From Antedon mediterranea (Eukaryota; Echinodermata; Crinoidea; Comatulida; Antedonidae): a stretch of DNA of 64,000 bases. A program made the translations under genes and the position numbers. Of this stretch, positions 47,278-59,700 are shown one piece after another (position 1 is the first letter of the stretch; each line of letters begins with the position of its first letter). The notes below the pieces were generated by a model, which had not been told where the DNA came from, ran no database searches, and saw only the letters and a list, made by a program, of their open reading frames with translations. The stretch lies in the NCBI RefSeq assembly GCF_964355755.1, contig NC_092673.1, forward strand, positions 21,209,001 to 21,273,000, in the 5' to 3' direction.

Positions 47278-50200
47278 ATGTCTACTACAGCAGATTCTAA
47301 CCAGATTATTTCTGATGTACAAGATTATTATGGAAAAGTTCTTAAAAGTTCAGATGATCTAAAAACTCCAGTATGTTGTACAAGACCTCTGAACATGTCA
47401 AAGAATATCAAAGATGCATTGTCGCAAATACATGAAGAAGTTCAAAACAGGTACGCTTAAGATTAATTATGTAACAATGTTTAAAAGTTTCATGAGTCAG
47501 CAAGAATCAAGAGAGATAAGTAAAGAGATAGAGAAGTAAATATTTCAAATTTGACGTCGGACGATGACATTGCAACAAATGCCTAAATAGAAAACAATTA
47601 CATATGCATGGTAAAATATTAACTTATGTGTTGATAACTTTATTTTGTAGGTACTATGGCTGTGGTCTTTGTATACCAACTTGTCTAGAAGGAGCAAAAG
47701 TTCTAGATCTTGGAAGTGGTGCAGGACGCGACTGCTACTTGCTTAGTAAACTAGTTGGTGAAAATGGTCATGTGACTGGACTTGACATGACAGAAGAACA
47801 GGTATCCAATAACATTCAATATGTTCAGGTGTATTGATTTATAGGCCTACTGTGTTGTATACAACTTTATTATTTACAATAAAACCCCTAAACTTCCATT
47901 TTTCACTGAAAACTCTGGGGTGATTGGTTGAAATGATCATGTGATTGTCACAGATAATCATGTGTATAGCAGGTTACCTATTTGATAAAACATTGTAGTT
48001 TTATCTAAAATGATATTCTGTACTTACCTATCTATAACAAACAAACTTGATTGTACACCATATTGTTGGTTATGCAATAACAGGCTATAAACCTTAGTTT
48101 TCCTATACAATTACTGTATTGTATAGTCCCAGGGGCCTTAGTATGAAATAACAGTAGCAATAGAATTACTGAAGTCATGTGTTTGAATATAGTGGGTGGG
48201 ATTATATATGAACATACATATATATACTTGGTCATTTATACTTTAGTATTTATGTCTCTTTATTTAGTACAAAATTTTACTGTAAAATTTACAACAATTC
48301 AACCCCTTGGCTACCAATGTATTGATGGATGAATTTAGATAATAAAGATACCAAGATATATGTTTATATGTAATGTTCTTATTTCAGTTGGAAGTTGCCA
48401 GAAAATACAAAGATTATCACAGCAAGCTGTTTGGACACAAAGCCAGTAATGTTGACTTTTTGTTTGGTTACATCGAAAAGTTAACAGAGGCAGGAATTAA
48501 GGAAAACTTTTTTGATTTGATTGTGTAAGTGACTGAGTTTAAGCATTCAACTAAATAATAGTTTTGGCTATTTGTGAATGAAATAATTAAAGTTGTCCCC
48601 AAAAATATGAAAAATAAAGATTAATAAAAATCGGACTGAATATATTATTTTGTAGTTTTAATCAAGTTAATCACTTGCGTAGAAAAAACGGGAAAAAATT
48701 AATGTTTTCACTTACAAAATGACAAATAAATGGTTAAATTCCACCAAAAACCCATTGACAGCCAGCCTTTTTTTGCTTTAAATTACAGTTTTTAGGTAAA
48801 TACATTTTTTTCTATCTGAATTTTGGTCAAAGTGGATAAATATTAGGTGACATTAAAATGGCATATTCAATAAAAAAAATGTTTCAGAATTATTTTTCCA
48901 GGGGGACAATACATCTTTAACTTGTTTTTGTTAGATCGAACTGTGTAGTTAACCTGTCTCCTGACAAAAAAACAGTCTTAGAAGAGGCTTTCAGAGCTCT
49001 GAAAGAAGGAGGAGAACTGTACTTCAGTGATGTGTATGCTAGCAGGCCTGTGCCAGAAGATCTGAGGCAAAACAAGGTATTGTGGGGTAAGTAACTCTAA
49101 ATATAACAGGGCCCGGGCGTAGCTACCAGTATAGTTTGTAAGGTTTCAACCTGACCACTTTTTTACAGAGGTCTTTGACAACCCAGTGGCTTGAACAGAG
49201 CTTTAGGAATTGTACGGAACCATTTAGTAGTTATTTTGAACCAGTTTAAAGCAAATATGTATAATATCAGATATTTAAAAAATATTTTTTACAGGAGAAT
49301 GTTTGTCCGGTGCTCTTACGTGGAAGGATTTGGTCAACTTTTCAAAAGAGGTTGGCTTTTCTGCTCCACGCCTCGTATCAGTCGCACCTATTGACATCAC
49401 AAATCCAGAGATCGTCAAGCTTGTAGGTATGTTATCTCTTTACTTTTCACAACCACCCATTTCGAATGAGATCCATAGTCTACTGCAGTACATTTACATT
49501 TTACTGGAGTAACACAATTTACTTACTCCATGGTTACTTTTAGGTGATATGAAGTTTATCTCTGTGACATGTAGAGTGTTCAAATTACCAGCTAAGAAGG
49601 AAGAAGCTGGTGAGGTTATATATGAAGGCACCGTCACTGATCATCCTGACAGCTTGAATATTGACATCTCTTCAACATTTAAAGTATGTCTGCAAGTTGA
49701 GTAATCGTATTCAAACACAATAGTATAAAAATAGTATAAAAATAATGAATGTTTAGGAGTGTAATGGTACAAATAATAGCATGAGGTAAATTATGAACTA
49801 TAACCTTTCATCATTCACCAAATGCCATTATTTGTACCATTACACGAATATAAAACATTTATTATTCAACATATCTTTCTAGAAATGTACTTCCATTACG
49901 AAACCAGTCACAATATTCAATATTTGCAGCGGAAGTACAAAATAGGTGGCGCTGTTTTATTTCAAAAGCAATAGTATTAAAAAAAAAGATTTTCCAAACA
50001 CGAAAAGATTTTTTTTCCGCACATGAACAAAAATGTACCATTGAACGACTGTTCAATAGTGCATACTATTGCACGCCATTTGACTCGCAGTCCAATCAAA
50101 TTACAGGAATATATTTAGGCATTATATAATACAATAATCTGAAATAATTCAGTAAGTCGGTAGTGTAATGCAGATTACTTGAAAGAAATCTATTCAAGGA

Positions 50201-50710
50201 AATAAAGGCAGAAAACAAGATGAAATGCAAAACTCATAATAGGGATCATTTGCTAATTCTCTACTTTTCTCTTTTGCAAAAACAGGCAAGCTGTCCTACA
50301 TCTGTTGACAGTACCATGGCAACAATTCTTAAATCCAGTCGCTATGCAGATGATTTTACCTTCAATACCTCTGGTCCTTCAGAGGCTAAGAAATCATGTC
50401 AACCTAAAAAACTTGTGAGTACTGTTACAGTTGTTTTGTTGTTTAAGTGTTTAATAGCGAATAAACCCTACAGCATGTGGTACGGAAAATGTTTTTATCT
50501 ATTTCCTTAAAGAGTTAGAGAAAAATGTTTTATTATTTTAGATTAAAAGTATTCAATAACAATAACAAAAAATATCAATAACACAGAAAAACTTTATATG
50601 AATATTGGATATTATTTTGACAGGACTGTACAATGGATCCATTTGTATACCTTGAGACGAAGCCTGTGGCGTCTGGGTGTGGTCCAAAAACAAGTGGCAA
50701 ATGCTGTTAA
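47278..50710 (+). CDS. AS3MT: Arsenite methyltransferase
   Basis: Coding exons: 47278-47450, 47651-47801, 48388-48524, 48935-49086, 49295-49426, 49544-49683, 50286-50414, 50624-50710. Phases agree and give 366 residues, close to the usual length. Motifs: YYGCGLCIPTCLEG, SAM-binding VLDLGSGAGRDCYLL, GHVTGLDMTEEQ, SNCVVNLSPDKKTVL, GGELYFSDVYASRPVPEDLR, GECLSGALTWKDL, a C-terminal CPTS segment and a terminal KCC. These match AS3MT, which methylates trivalent arsenic in the cytosol using SAM, with cysteines binding As(III). The start is the ATG nine nt inside the exon that follows the TTATAG acceptor. Introns 3 and 6 contain MITEs. Confidence 0.93.
48587..48920. mobile_element. piggyBac-like MITE, copy 4
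   Basis: TTAA (48587-48590) then AGTTGTCCCC, and GGGGGACAATACATCT then TTAA (48917-48920). It ends 14 bp before the AS3MT exon at 48935, so the element supplies sequence next to the acceptor. Confidence 0.75.
49759..49845. mobile_element. 87-bp hairpin MITE in AS3MT intron 6
   Basis: GTGTAATGGTACAAATAATA is mirrored as TATTTGTACCATTACAC after a 40-bp spacer. No coding content. Confidence 0.65.
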
Positions 50711-50895
50711 ATTGGAACCTGCTAGTTATAGTAGATATTGAAAGCATGCTGCATGCAGAGTCATAACCGAAATTGGGAGACAAATACAACATTATTTAGT
50801 TCCAATAGCTAATCATGTGGAGCTGCGCAGTGAAAAATTTGTGACATGATTATGTGTTTATCAGATTTGCATCTATCTTGAAGAAATAATTATTT

Positions 50896-50906
50896 CTTAA
50901 ATAAAA
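50896..50906 (+). terminator. Polyadenylation signal of AS3MT
   Basis: AATAAA lies about 190 nt after the stop codon. Confidence 0.5.
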
Positions 50907-50910
50907 CAAA

Positions 50911-51385
50911 TGAATGAGACATGATAATCATATTTAGTGCTCAACTTTTTGATTGATTACTTTCTAACTTGCCCATTTAAATTCCAGCCATGAGAAGACA
51001 TTTGTTTTGTTTTTGTTACATGTAATGTACAGTAATAATGATTGAGGAATTGAAAATCAGTAATTTCATGTGTCACAAATTGTTTAACTAAATATCCTTG
51101 ATTTTAACCAACATTTTAAAAATCGGACAAGAAAACCCAATAATATATTATTTTCCTTTATTAATAATGATTATATTTACTAATCAGGTTGATGGGTAAA
51201 TAACAAAAGTTTAACTTTTAATTTCATTATTGTCTCCTGCCATCAAATGGAGTTTAGCAATAAAGTTATTGTACAGTAAATTGATTAAACAAGTAAAGTA
51301 TTTGTAACTTTTTTAACAGTGTATTGCATGTCGCCCTCTATAGTACACAGATAATAGCAATCCTTCCCATCATTCACTTTTTAAA
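50911..51385. other. Intergenic / ADO promoter region
   Basis: AT-rich, with no TATA box in a convincing place. No other feature was seen. Confidence 0.4.
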
Positions 51386-52117
51386 ATGGCAGCGTTGACG
51401 ATAAACAAAGTTGTAAGCGCTGCTCGGGAAACGTTTAAGACCATTTTGTCGGATAAAACTGTGCTAATGGAACATTTACAGAAACTTAAAATCTGTTGTA
51501 ATGAGATTAAAGCATCGGATTTAAATATAACCGCTGGGGTTACGCAGGAACTGTTTTCATCGTCTAGTAGGCCTGCTGATCGTAAGCCCCCGGTTTCATA
51601 CATGCATCTGTACGAGGATGAGGGGGTTTCGATGGGTGTATTTTTTCTGAGAGGAGGTAGTCGCATTCCTTTGCACAATCATCCTAACATGTACGGATTG
51701 TGCAAAGTGTTGTATGGTACCATTAATGTTCAAAGTTTTTCACCTATAGTCAAAGATAATAATTTAGATATTCCAGAATTTAATGAATTCCAACAACAAG
51801 AAGGTAGGCCAACAACACCACGAGAACTTTTGACACCTACGAAGCACTACGTGACCGATAACGTTACCTCGGATTCGGATGTATGTTTGCTGCTCCCGGA
51901 CGTTGGCAACTGTCATGAATTAAAAGCTGTTGATGGACCGGCTGCATTTGTGGATATTTTGGCCCCTCCTTACGCCCCCGATGAAGGCAGAGACTGTATG
52001 TATTATAAGTTGTTGACGGCGAAGAAAGGAGGAGACATTAAATGGTTGTTGGAGATTCCTCCACCGGCTGAATTTTGGACTGATGAAATACCATATACTG
52101 GTCCTGAAATAAAATAA
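51386..52117 (+). CDS. ADO: 2-aminoethanethiol (N-terminal cysteine) dioxygenase
   Basis: A single open exon of 243 residues. It contains the PCO_ADO cupin: GVFFLRGGSRIPLHNHPNMY with the HxH metal ligands (about residues 98 and 100), KVLYGTINVQSFSP, and the third His in VGNCHELKAVDG, then AAFVDILAPPYAPDEGRDC and YYKLL. Members are Fe(II) enzymes that add O2 to cysteamine and to N-terminal cysteines of proteins, acting as oxygen sensors. The absence of introns is also seen in the vertebrate gene. The start ATG sits in a good context (AAAATGGCA), and this is the full expected length. Confidence 0.95.
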   Translation: MAALTINKVVSAARETFKTILSDKTVLMEHLQKLKICCNEIKASDLNITAGVTQELFSSSSRPADRKPPVSYMHLYEDEGVSMGVFFLRGGSRIPLHNHPNMYGLCKVLYGTINVQSFSPIVKDNNLDIPEFNEFQQQEGRPTTPRELLTPTKHYVTDNVTSDSDVCLLLPDVGNCHELKAVDGPAAFVDILAPPYAPDEGRDCMYYKLLTAKKGGDIKWLLEIPPPAEFWTDEIPYTGPEIK

Positions 52118-52381
52118 ATAATGAAATATTATTATTGTTCTCTTAGAAAGAGAAATATATGTTCCTTGTCACTATATGGCTTTCTAAGATTGAGAAGTAT
52201 ATTATAAGTTAAGAACTTTAAAAATTAGAAATTACAATCCAAAAGATAATATATCTTGATCACTTTATTTTACCATGTTTAGGCCCTCAATCAAAATCCT
52301 GGATCCTCGACTGTCCAGCAGTGGGAATGCATTGTTTGTAATTTGCTCCTACCTAGGCTAATTGCAAAGATAAATGAATAT

Positions 52382-52520
52382 GTTGAATGAAAGAGTTTTA
52401 ATTAATACAAATATAATGTGTATATACTGTAAAAACTAATATTGAACCGTATATATATATACCGTAATTATTTTGTTGAATGAAAGAGTTTTAATTAATA
52501 AAAAATATAATGTGTATTAT
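52382..52520 (+). repeat. Two-copy direct repeat downstream of ADO
   Basis: TTGAATGAAAGAGTTTTAAT and the following ~35 bp (ATATAATGTGTATATACTG) occur at about 52383 and 52475, separated by a TATATATA run. Confidence 0.6.
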
Positions 52521-52699
52521 ACTGTGAAAACAAAAACCAATAAAAAACTGAATCGTATGTTTAAGAGAGTGTCTTCATGTGCGCAGTGTACTATAGATAC
52601 GAATTTAACCAGTGTAAATATGTCGTATATTGTATTTACACATCTCGTAACAATGTCGGCCATTTTAAGAAAGAAAGTATGACAGATATTCCGGTAATA

Positions 52700-53095
52700 A
52701 AATAATTTTATGTGTGACACAGTGTGTTGGACGTTCTGATCGTAAGATCGAGGTTCGACTACTGATCGTGAGATCGAGGTTCGACTACTGATCGTGAGAT
52801 CGAGGTTCGACTACTGATCGTGAGATCGAGGTTCGAATCCAACTCTCGCCGCATTGCTTGTATCCTTAGGCAAGATACTTTACTTACGTTTGCCTCTCTC
52901 CACCACCCAGGTGTATAAATGAGTACCCGGTTAGATCAAGACATAACTTTGCGCTGATAACTAGCTGTATTATTGGAATATGTTTCCATACGTGTTTGAT
53001 CCAAAAAAAATGACAGAGGTAATAATGTTCAGCGCATTGAGAGCTTGCTTATATGCGCTATATAAGAATTTACTATTATTATTATTATTATTAAT
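52700..53095 (+). mobile_element. tRNA-derived SINE with amplified B-box segment
   Basis: The head ACAGTGTGTTGGACG (A-box type) is followed by four exact-period 26-bp copies of GATCGT(A/G)AGATCGAGGTTCGA starting at 52738, 52764, 52790 and 52816. Only the last reads GGTTCGAATCC, a good B box. The body contains the common SINE segment CTCTCCACCACCCAGGTGTA. The 3' end is a (TTA)n microsatellite. Confidence 0.75.
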
Positions 53096-53733
53096 CAATC
53101 GTTCGATATGCTATCGATCATATTATGTAATACGGTATTTTACAATTAATTATTAACATTCAAATGTATTTATTCAACTTCTCATTAAAATGCATATACA
53201 TTAGACACATATCAGTGAGGGATAGAGGACCAACAGGTGGTAAACACCTCTATAAAAAAGTCCAGACTCAATTGCACAATGAAAACGTTGTATGAAATTG
53301 TAATTATGTATGACGTTTTTCCTTTAAAGACAAATGCAGAAAAAATGTTGTACCAAAAGTGACGCAAGATAAACAGTGTCAAAGAGTGAATGGAAAACAT
53401 CTATAACATTACTTACGTATGATGTAACGTATGATGTAATGTAAGTACTGTACAAACTATCCTTTCTTTTAAAACATAGTGTATACTGTAATATAGTTGC
53501 AAAATGACTCGCTTATAAATAAATAGGTATTGAAAAGAGAGACCTTAACACCTACACAACAGTGGAAAAAGGAAATAAAATGTGCCTTAAAATAATAATT
53601 GCAACAATGAATGCTACTGTATTTATTTTGGGCAGCAGGTGTAGAATAGGGTCGATCGGCGGGGGCGTCATTTGGATTAGTAAAAAATAGCCTAAATATC
53701 AACAACACCATTGTCGACTAACTAATGTTTAAT

Positions 53734-54260
53734 ACGCGACAAGGACTTAATGGTCTACTTATATATTATGGTATGACAAGCGATTTGGAAAGTGATGGGA
53801 TGGTTGAATTAACATTTAATTATATATAATTCTGAAAAGATAATTATTTTGTTTGTTAAATATGAAATTCGTGGCTTGAAACCGCAACTGTATACCTACT
53901 GTTGTTGGGAAGTAAATACAAGTAAGTAACTTGGCCAATCACAAGCGATGGATTACCCAAACTGTCGCTTGTCATTGGTCAAGCGTTGCGCTCGCTCGTC
54001 ATTTTTGATACGCGACACGGACTTAATTGTCTACTGATAATATTATGGTATGACAAGCGATTTGGAAAGTGAGGACTGAATTAACATTATATATAGGCCT
54101 AATACAAACAATTTAAAACGACTGTATCTGAAAAGATAATTATTTTGTTGTTATAGGCGTGACTTTAAACCACAACAGATATGCCTACTTTTGTTGGGAA
54201 GTAAATAATAGTAAGTAACTTGGCCAATCACAAACGATGGATTATCCGGACTGTCGCTTT
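53734..54260 (+). repeat. ~275-bp tandem duplication carrying old fold-back MITE halves
   Basis: ACGCGACA(A/C)GGACTTAAT, then ATTATGGTATGACAAGCGAT, TTGGAAAGTGA and on to GGCCAATCACAA(G/A)CGATGGA occur at 53734 and again at 54010. The second copy has small deletions and insertions. Confidence 0.65.
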
Positions 54261-54400
54261 TCATTGGTAAAGTGTTGCGCGTACGTCCTTACGTTGCGTT
54301 CTCCAGCAGGGAAGAGTTTCTTCTCTGGTTCTAGTGGGAACCAAGCTTTATTCCCACTAGAATGTAAGGCATATGGACGTAATGAGGGAAAGCGTAGTAA

Positions 54401-54553
54401 AGCTTGGTTCCCACTAGGACGCAACGCGTACAGACAACGTGAGTGAGTTGATCAATCACAAGTGATGGATTATTTGAACTGTCGCTTGTCATTGGTTGAC
54501 ACGCTTGCGTTGCGTTTAAATCCTTGCGTTGCGTCCTAGTGAGAACCAAGCTT
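54401..54553. mobile_element. Fold-back MITE, 'GGTTCCCACTAG' family, copy 2
   Basis: AGCTTGGTTCCCACTAGGAC at the left and GTCCTAGTGAGAACCAAGCT at the right, with CAATCACAAG.GATGGATTAT between. Fragments of an older copy precede it (54230-54360). Confidence 0.75.
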
Positions 54554-54689
54554 AAGGAGGACAAGCGTAGTAACTAAGCTAGAGTAACGTTTTCTTTCGG
54601 ATCGTATATTACTTTCTCAAAAAATAATTGGAAATACCACATTACCGGCCCTTTCTTTTCTCATTTAGATACATGATTAAACTAGAAAG

Positions 54690-55890
54690 CCACTTCGAGA
54701 GTGCATACTTCCGCCTACTGTAAAATTCTCCTACATAAGATTTCTCCGGCAAAAAAAAAATATATATTTGTGTGTGTCTTAATGCTGTGTGTGATTTAGG
54801 CTACTACAAGCATTGTGTATGCGAGTTTGGTGTAATGGTTATGTAACAAACCTTTCAACAATTAACAATATAGCTTCAGTTGACTAACAATATACGAAAA
54901 TCAAACGAGTGAATTTGAAAAGAAATAGGTTTTTTAAACTACTCGCATAAAAAAACCTGCACATTAAATCAAATTATGTTTTAAAATTTCAAATTACAAA
55001 TTATAACTCTTGCCTCTTGTACAAAAATGAAGTTTTTGGACAAGTAGTTCTCGAGAAAATGCAATTTAAGTTTATTTGTTAATTTAAGACTGCTCAGCGG
55101 CTTTTGAAAATTCTGTCCTATCTTTTCACACTAGCAGGTCTGAAAATAATTCTAAAAAGTGGTCCAGAATTGGGACCATGGTCCAGATTTTCACCAAAAA
55201 TGGGCAGTGTCGTCCTTGCACCAGTCGACATGTATGGCAGTAATTTGGAGTCATTCGAATCAAAATTGTGAGCGCTAGAGTGATGACAAACAAACAAACA
55301 AACACACACACACACAAACCAAACAGATCAACATACTTGGCCAATTTTCAATTTGGCCAAGTAACAAACAGACAGACAAACCAAACAGATCAACATACTT
55401 GGCCAATTTTCATTTGGCCAAGTAACAAACAGACAGACAAACCAAACAGATCAACATACTTGCCCAATTTTCAATTTGGCCAAGTAACAAACAGACAGAC
55501 AAACCAAACAGATCAACATACTTGCCCAATTTTCATTTTGGCCAAGTAACAAACAGACAGACAAACCAAACAGATCAACATACTTGGCCAATTTTCATTT
55601 GGCCAAGTAACAAACAGACAGACAAACCAAACAGATCAACATACTTGGCCAATTTTCATTTGGCCAAGTAACAGACAGACAAACCAAACAGATCAACATA
55701 CTTGGCCAATTTTCATTTGGCCAAGTAACAAACAGACAGACAAACCAAACAGATCAACATACTTGCCCAATTTTCATTTGGCCAAGTAACAAACAGACAG
55801 ACAAACCAAACAGATCAACATACTTGCCCAATTTTCATTTGGCCAAGTAACAAACACACGCTACCAATTATACATATACCTCCTTGGCGG
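54690..55890 (-). mobile_element. 'CCTCCGCCAAGG' dispersed element, reverse copy with internal minisatellite
   Basis: The left edge AGAGTGCATACTTCCGCC and right edge ACCTCCTTGGCGGAGGTAAA are the reverse complement of the copy at 1627-2315. Its GTTTGTTTGTCTG region has expanded into the minisatellite at 55318-55857. Confidence 0.65.
55318..55857 (+). repeat. Minisatellite, nine copies of a ~60-bp unit
   Basis: The unit is AACCAAACAGATCAACATAC, TTG(G/C)CCAATTTTCATTTGG, CCAAGTAACAAACAGACAGAC. Copies start at about 55318, 55379, 55439, 55500, 55562, 55622, 55681, 55742 and 55802. Most units contain a small palindrome (ACTTGGCCAA ... TTGGCCAAGT). Confidence 0.85.
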
Positions 55891-56920
55891 AGGTAAATAA
55901 AGTCCTATTTAGCGTCCTACTCTCCTTCACATTCGTGATTATGTATATTAAATAGAAATAATAAAATTCAATTGACGTTAACATGTTAATGATTGGCTTC
56001 TTGTGACGTTCTGTGACATTGTCCTGGCATTGTTCTCTATGTGTAATCTGCCTAATGAAAACGTCACGTTGTTACGTAAAAAATAATGAAGTCTTTAACC
56101 TGTTTGTGCAATGTATTGTTTGTGTCTTCCACCGCGAACTCCACATATTAATTAAATTAATTTCTGTAGAAATAAGTCGAGTAAATTATTGTTATAATAA
56201 GTCTAACGTATTAATTGTGTTTATTTAATCATTTTTATTACCTTTATAATTCAATATTGTTTAAAAATGAATTGTTCATGTAGAAGTGAAAAAACTTCCA
56301 CCACCTGAGGCAATCATCTTCATTATTATTTGTACACCAACTCTTCATTATTATAGCTCCCATGTGAATCTAATAATTTTAACATTAAAACTTGTTTGAA
56401 AGATACTGTATCCTTATTATTATCTCCGATCAACGCCCCTGAATGTTTATCCATGAACGTGGCTACCGTGTGAACGGGGGGAAAATCTTCTATAGTAAGT
56501 TCTTTAAAATCAAGTTATGAGGCTAGTGCTACAATGTTAATAAGTGTCTTTAATTATGCTGGCAGTGATTGAAGTGTGTTTTTCTCTAAAGAGGAGATTA
56601 ACTTATTTTCTACGTCATTCAGTTATCGTTGTCATTTTACGTCATATCCTGGATACGCCGAATTCCTTGGTGTTTTTAATTTTTTATTACATATTATTTA
56701 TCTATAGGTCCCGTCAGTGTATCTTGAAAGCGACCAATTTGTTAGAAGGACCCTTGAATATGGCCTATAAAGAGTATTATTCTCCAATAATTCTTGTCGG
56801 TTATGTTAGAAAATGAAGCTACGTCATATCTTGTTTTTAGGGAAATCCCCTGTCTAACGCCACCGATGACGTCATTTGTAACATTAGTTATTCCCATGTA
56901 TAATGATAATACTTCTTCTT
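55891..56920. other. Gene-free interval
   Basis: A plus-strand frame at 56544-56816 is AT-rich without recognisable motifs. Nothing else was supportable. Confidence 0.4.
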
Positions 56921-57610
56921 CTTCTTCGTATTAGGAGCCAACTTCATATGTGAAGACTCTGCTCCTCCAACTCTGTTTTGCTAGCTCTACTGTATTTGGT
57001 TGTGTATTATTGTTCTATTTAGTTATTCTTTTACAGAGAGAAACTGACTGCCTTATTTATTTATAATTATTATTATTAATTATCATTATTATTATTATTA
57101 TTTTTTTTTAATTTTCTTTTTTTCCCCTTACTTCTCCTTTCACTTTTCTTTCTCTCTTTTCTTCCCTTTCCCTTATCTCTTTTTTTATATATACATGTTT
57201 AGTATGAATATATATAATTATTGGATCTATCCTATCTATTATATAATTGTATTGTATTCAGACACCTTGTAAAGAGTAAAAAAAAGGAGTAAACTGTACC
57301 CAACATTAACACTATGGAAGTCTACCGTCCGTGCCAACCGCTATCACTTTCCTGGGCCGCTACCTAGGAGGCAGAATAAAGTAGCTGGATACCCATTTAC
57401 CCCGCCTCAGCCATCCAGTTGCCCAGCGAGCTGTCACCAAGACAGAGACCCCCAGAGAGTAAGTTGTGACAAGGGGTACCCTATTTAATTAAGTTTGGAC
57501 AATATGGGTTTTGAATTCCAGAATAGAAGTACAATTTACAACCTTATCTGGTAGATGATTCCAGTCGATGGCAGTGCGTGGAAAGAATGAATACCTAAAA
57601 TACACATGTA
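56921..57610 (-). pseudogene. LINE 3' fragment (ORF2 end and UTR)
   Basis: On the minus strand at about 57600-57480 the frame reads YSFFPRTAIDWNHLPDKVV, then SILEFKTHIV and a stop. This is the usual last segment of CR1/L2-like ORF2. A UTR-like region follows and ends in a (GAA)n tail near 56925. Truncated and inactive. Confidence 0.55.
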
Positions 57611-59700
57611 ATAGGCCTGTAAGTTGATGACCTCTATGCTAAGCACAAAGTTCGTATTGTAAGAAAGATGTTTATGATAACAGCGTGGGATGACTGTAGT
57701 CCTGGCGGAGGAGGAATTATGAGGGTTGAAATTAGGCTACCATTCTCATTCTCATCATCATTAGACGTAATATTACAAAATGGCGGTAAACTTGATTGAC
57801 ATTTTTAAAGTTCATTGGCAGCGTTTAGTTTGATACACTTGTGGGCATTTGGAATCAACAGGGTTCAACGCACCTGTCGTACATTCATCAAGAGCATGTC
57901 GTATCCGGGATCGGAATACGACAGATCGTCAACATTGTCACGTGCCGTACCAAATTTCCTATTGTGGCTAAATTAAAGTTATCATATATTATAGTCTAGG
58001 CCTATTGCATAAAATAATAGCTTGTAGTATCACACAAACTCGACGTTCAGGTTCTAGCTTTTCCGTTTCGTTTCAATTTACGACGCGTCACCAATAGAAT
58101 TGAACGGCGCCGTCAAATTACGTGAAACGGAACACGTGTGAATTTATGTATAGCTTTTGAGTCGAGATTACAGTGGATAAGGTGGAGTACATCATAGCTC
58201 ACGTCACGCTCCAGTTCTACTGGAATTAATATCGGGCAAATACAGAGTCGACGTCAACTCGGCCAAACAATAGCGCATACGATCCTTGAGCCGAGTGTGA
58301 CGTAATATTACGCGTCGTAGAGAGTAAATCATCAGCGATCAATATGAGTGATTGCAATACAGCAGGTATATTTATACAAAATCTGATGCAAATGTGAGCT
58401 ATCTACGTTGTTACAACTCATTAACTACTTAAGATTGCGACCGATGACAACAATCGTGTAGTATTTATAGCGTTGTGGTTAATATTTATTACTGCAAGCG
58501 ACTCGCTCATTCAAATGACAGATTTTGTACTTTATTTTTTAATTTAGGCCTAAAAATACAATATATTATTATTAATCTTGACCTATACGGAAATAAAAAT
58601 AGGCTTAAAGTATAACATTATCGGATGTTTGCTATTGTATTACAACGATAGAGTGAAAATTAGCGTTTTTTCATGTATTGATCACATAACTCTTGGTGAA
58701 TATGTTCAAAATAAAATAATTAGATTTTTACAACTATATGATTTTTGCCAAAAGTATGCACTTATGTTTAATGATTTATTTATTCGATTGATCAAGCCGA
58801 ACAAGTGTTTGTTAAAGTGTAAAATAAAGACCCGAACAAAACGGAAATTACCTGGAAGCGAAACTAGAAAAAGAGTATCGGTGACGGTAGATATACTATT
58901 CAACACCTTCTTATCCGGTTTGTTATAAGTTCGGGTAAGTGTCGTGAGCACAGTTATCGATCGCTTCTTGGTGGATAGGAACCAACCATATATCCGGGTA
59001 GTGAACTTTAGGAAACGCGTACACTTGCCCCAAGTCTGTAGTATATTACTGTTATTGTCTTTTTTATGTTAGTCCACCAGTCGGCGATTCGAGTTTTGTC
59101 AAGTAGTATACGCATGAAACGCGATATATGCCAAAATATTTATCTTTTTACTAATAATATTATAAACACACTAAATAAATACTGATAATAAGTAGATGAA
59201 AATATTAATACGCATGCGCATTAGTGAATACTTTAGATTTGCGCGAATAGATTCGTCTGGTGGGGAAACCCGGGTACTTGCGTCAAATTTCCCCTCACTT
59301 TCGTGAAACGAAAATAAACCAAATAAACCAATCAATGATACGGATGGACTGAAACTGCTGGGATAGGATTTGGTAACGCTAAAGTAACTTTAATCGGTCG
59401 GTGACTTTCTGCCCACGTAACACAAGCTCTTTAATAGTTCATGTCAGGACACATAATAACAGCTGATTTATGAATCCAAAAAGCTGTCCCTCTTGTTGAC
59501 CTTTATACAGTGCGCGCACATAGCGCGTGGGAACGCTCATCAACAATTCTGGTTCATACAGCGGCGGAGCGTAATATAATTTACCTGTGGCCGTTTTACT
59601 TTAAAAAGTATAAAAAACTGTCTGTAAAATCAATTATCCTAGAAACTTTGGGGTAAAATCGTTTGATGGCGTTGAATGTTGAGATATTAAACCAATTTAT
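57611..59700. other. Gene-free interval with CpG-richer part
   Basis: 58030-58350 is less AT-rich and holds CACGTG, GACGTCA and TGACGTAA sites, like a promoter. A short ATG segment ending GCAG before GTATAT lies at 58342-58362, but no continuing exon was found. The frame at 58578-58928 shows no motif. Confidence 0.3.

Noticed and set aside
51370-51678. 102-residue minus-strand frame
   Set aside because: Antisense shadow of the ADO reading frame.
58342-58362. Possible first coding exon (ATG ... GCAG before GTATAT) in a CpG-richer region
   Set aside because: No downstream exon in frame was found before the satellite. A single short ATG segment is not enough.
58578-58928. 116-residue plus-strand frame
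   Set aside because: AT-rich, begins with TTG, no motif, and overlaps an equally open antisense frame.
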